Shown piece after piece: positions 5,821 through 6,385 of a DNA stretch of 6,385 nt (its first letter is position 1; every line of letters begins with the position of its first letter). Under the pieces are notes generated by a model, which searched no databases, was not told the DNA's origin, and worked only from the letters and a program-made list of their open reading frames with translations. Origin of the DNA: an uncultured Lachnospiraceae bacterium (GTDB lineage Bacteria; Bacillota; Clostridia; Lachnospirales; Lachnospiraceae); NCBI GenBank assembly GCA_910578795.1, contig CAJTSD010000078.1, positions 1 through 6,385 on the forward strand. The letters run 5' to 3'. A program made the translations under genes and the position numbers.

Positions 5821-6385
5821 ATGATTGAAAAGCTAATATCACCGGGGGATAAGCTGGAATTGAAGTCAACAGTCAGTGTGGTGCTTCCTGATGGTACGGA
5901 AGGTGTTAAGACGTATAAATCTTCGGTATATGACATTTTGGATGACGGCAGACTTGAGTTTCTTATGCCTATGGAACAGCAGAAACTGATTCTGCTCCCT
6001 GTGGATGGCGAGTATGATGTGTGTTTTTTTTCAAACGGAGGCATGTACAGGGCAAATGTGCGGATTGCAGACAGACAGAGAATTAATAATACATACATTG
6101 TTGTCGCGGAGATGATAACAAACCTTCACAAATTTCAAAGACGCGAATATTACAGATTTAACTGTGTGATTGACATGGATGTAAGGGAGTTGAATGAGCA
6201 GGAGGTCGAAGCGCTTAGCAAGGGACTGGCAGAGCCGGTATCTGAAACAGTGATGACAAGAGGTGTCATTGTGGATATCAGCGGTGGCGGTCTTCGATTT
6301 GTGTCAAGAGATTTTCATCAGCCGGGCAGTGTTTTGTTAATTAAATTTACGCTGCCCATACAGGGGATGGAAAAACAGTTTTTAA
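5821..6385 (+). CDS. PilZ-domain protein of YcgR type (flagellar brake-like), 3' end cut off
   Basis: The reading frame is open from ATG 5821 to the window edge (188 codons visible). The start has AGGAGG at 5810-5815, 5 nt upstream, and lies 23 nt after the flhG stop. Residues 1 to about 100 resemble the N-terminal YcgR domain that precedes PilZ: a beta-rich region opening with SPGDKLELK and later VDGEYDVCFF. The PilZ domain then begins with QRREYYRF, giving the RxxxR motif (R108-R112), and continues to DISGGG (152-157), matching D/NxSxxG. Both c-di-GMP-binding motifs are therefore intact. In this family, c-di-GMP binding lets the protein act on the flagellar motor or switch to slow or bias rotation. 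That role is inferred here from homology-like motifs and the flagellar neighbourhood. About 20 residues (RELNEQEVEALSKG and following) lengthen the gap between the motifs. A general c-di-GMP receptor with another target is possible. Confidence 0.85.
   Translation, partial: MIEKLISPGDKLELKSTVSVVLPDGTEGVKTYKSSVYDILDDGRLEFLMPMEQQKLILLPVDGEYDVCFFSNGGMYRANVRIADRQRINNTYIVVAEMITNLHKFQRREYYRFNCVIDMDVRELNEQEVEALSKGLAEPVSETVMTRGVIVDISGGGLRFVSRDFHQPGSVLLIKFTLPIQGMEKQFL

Overview
This window is a segment of a flagellar and chemotaxis gene cluster. All genes are on the + strand, in the order fliR (3' end only), flhB, flhA, flhF, flhG, and a PilZ-domain gene that runs off the right edge. The order fliR-flhB-flhA-flhF-flhG followed by a c-di-GMP-responsive PilZ protein, the purine-rich GGAGG-type ribosome binding sites, the moderately AT-rich sequence and the protein character (for example a FlhB starting MLELDLQYFA) point to a Gram-positive motile Clostridia member. 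Lachnospiraceae (Roseburia, Agathobacter or Butyrivibrio-like) is the best guess. The organism is inferred from these traits, not proven.

Layout. Positions 1-109 are the C-terminus of FliR. Its stop overlaps the FlhB start (TGATG). FlhB (109-1218) is complete and has the NPTH autocleavage site. A 285-bp non-coding gap (1219-1503) follows. It holds a long perfect-arm inverted repeat (1236-1291), a probable intrinsic terminator (1315-1365), and an A-tract-rich promoter with an extended -10 (1387-1443) that would drive flhA. From flhA onward the genes are tightly packed: flhA and flhF overlap by ATGA, flhF abuts flhG (1-nt overlap or a 14-nt gap, depending on the flhG start), and 23 nt separate flhG from the PilZ gene.

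How the genes work together. FliR, FlhB and FlhA are core parts of the flagellar type III export gate. FlhB also switches export from rod/hook to filament substrates after self-cleavage, and FlhA docks chaperone-substrate complexes. FlhF (SRP-type GTPase) and FlhG (MinD-like ATPase) set flagellar position and number; FlhG carries the DQAxxLR motif that stimulates FlhF GTPase. The PilZ protein probably links cyclic di-GMP level to flagellar function.

Novelty. The genes form a conventional flagellar locus, and I see no undescribed enzymatic or defence system. The least explained part is the flhB-flhA gap, where the cluster seems to be split by a terminator and restarted by a promoter. A 9-bp element, TTATGTAAA, occurs there three times, once inside the promoter spacer.
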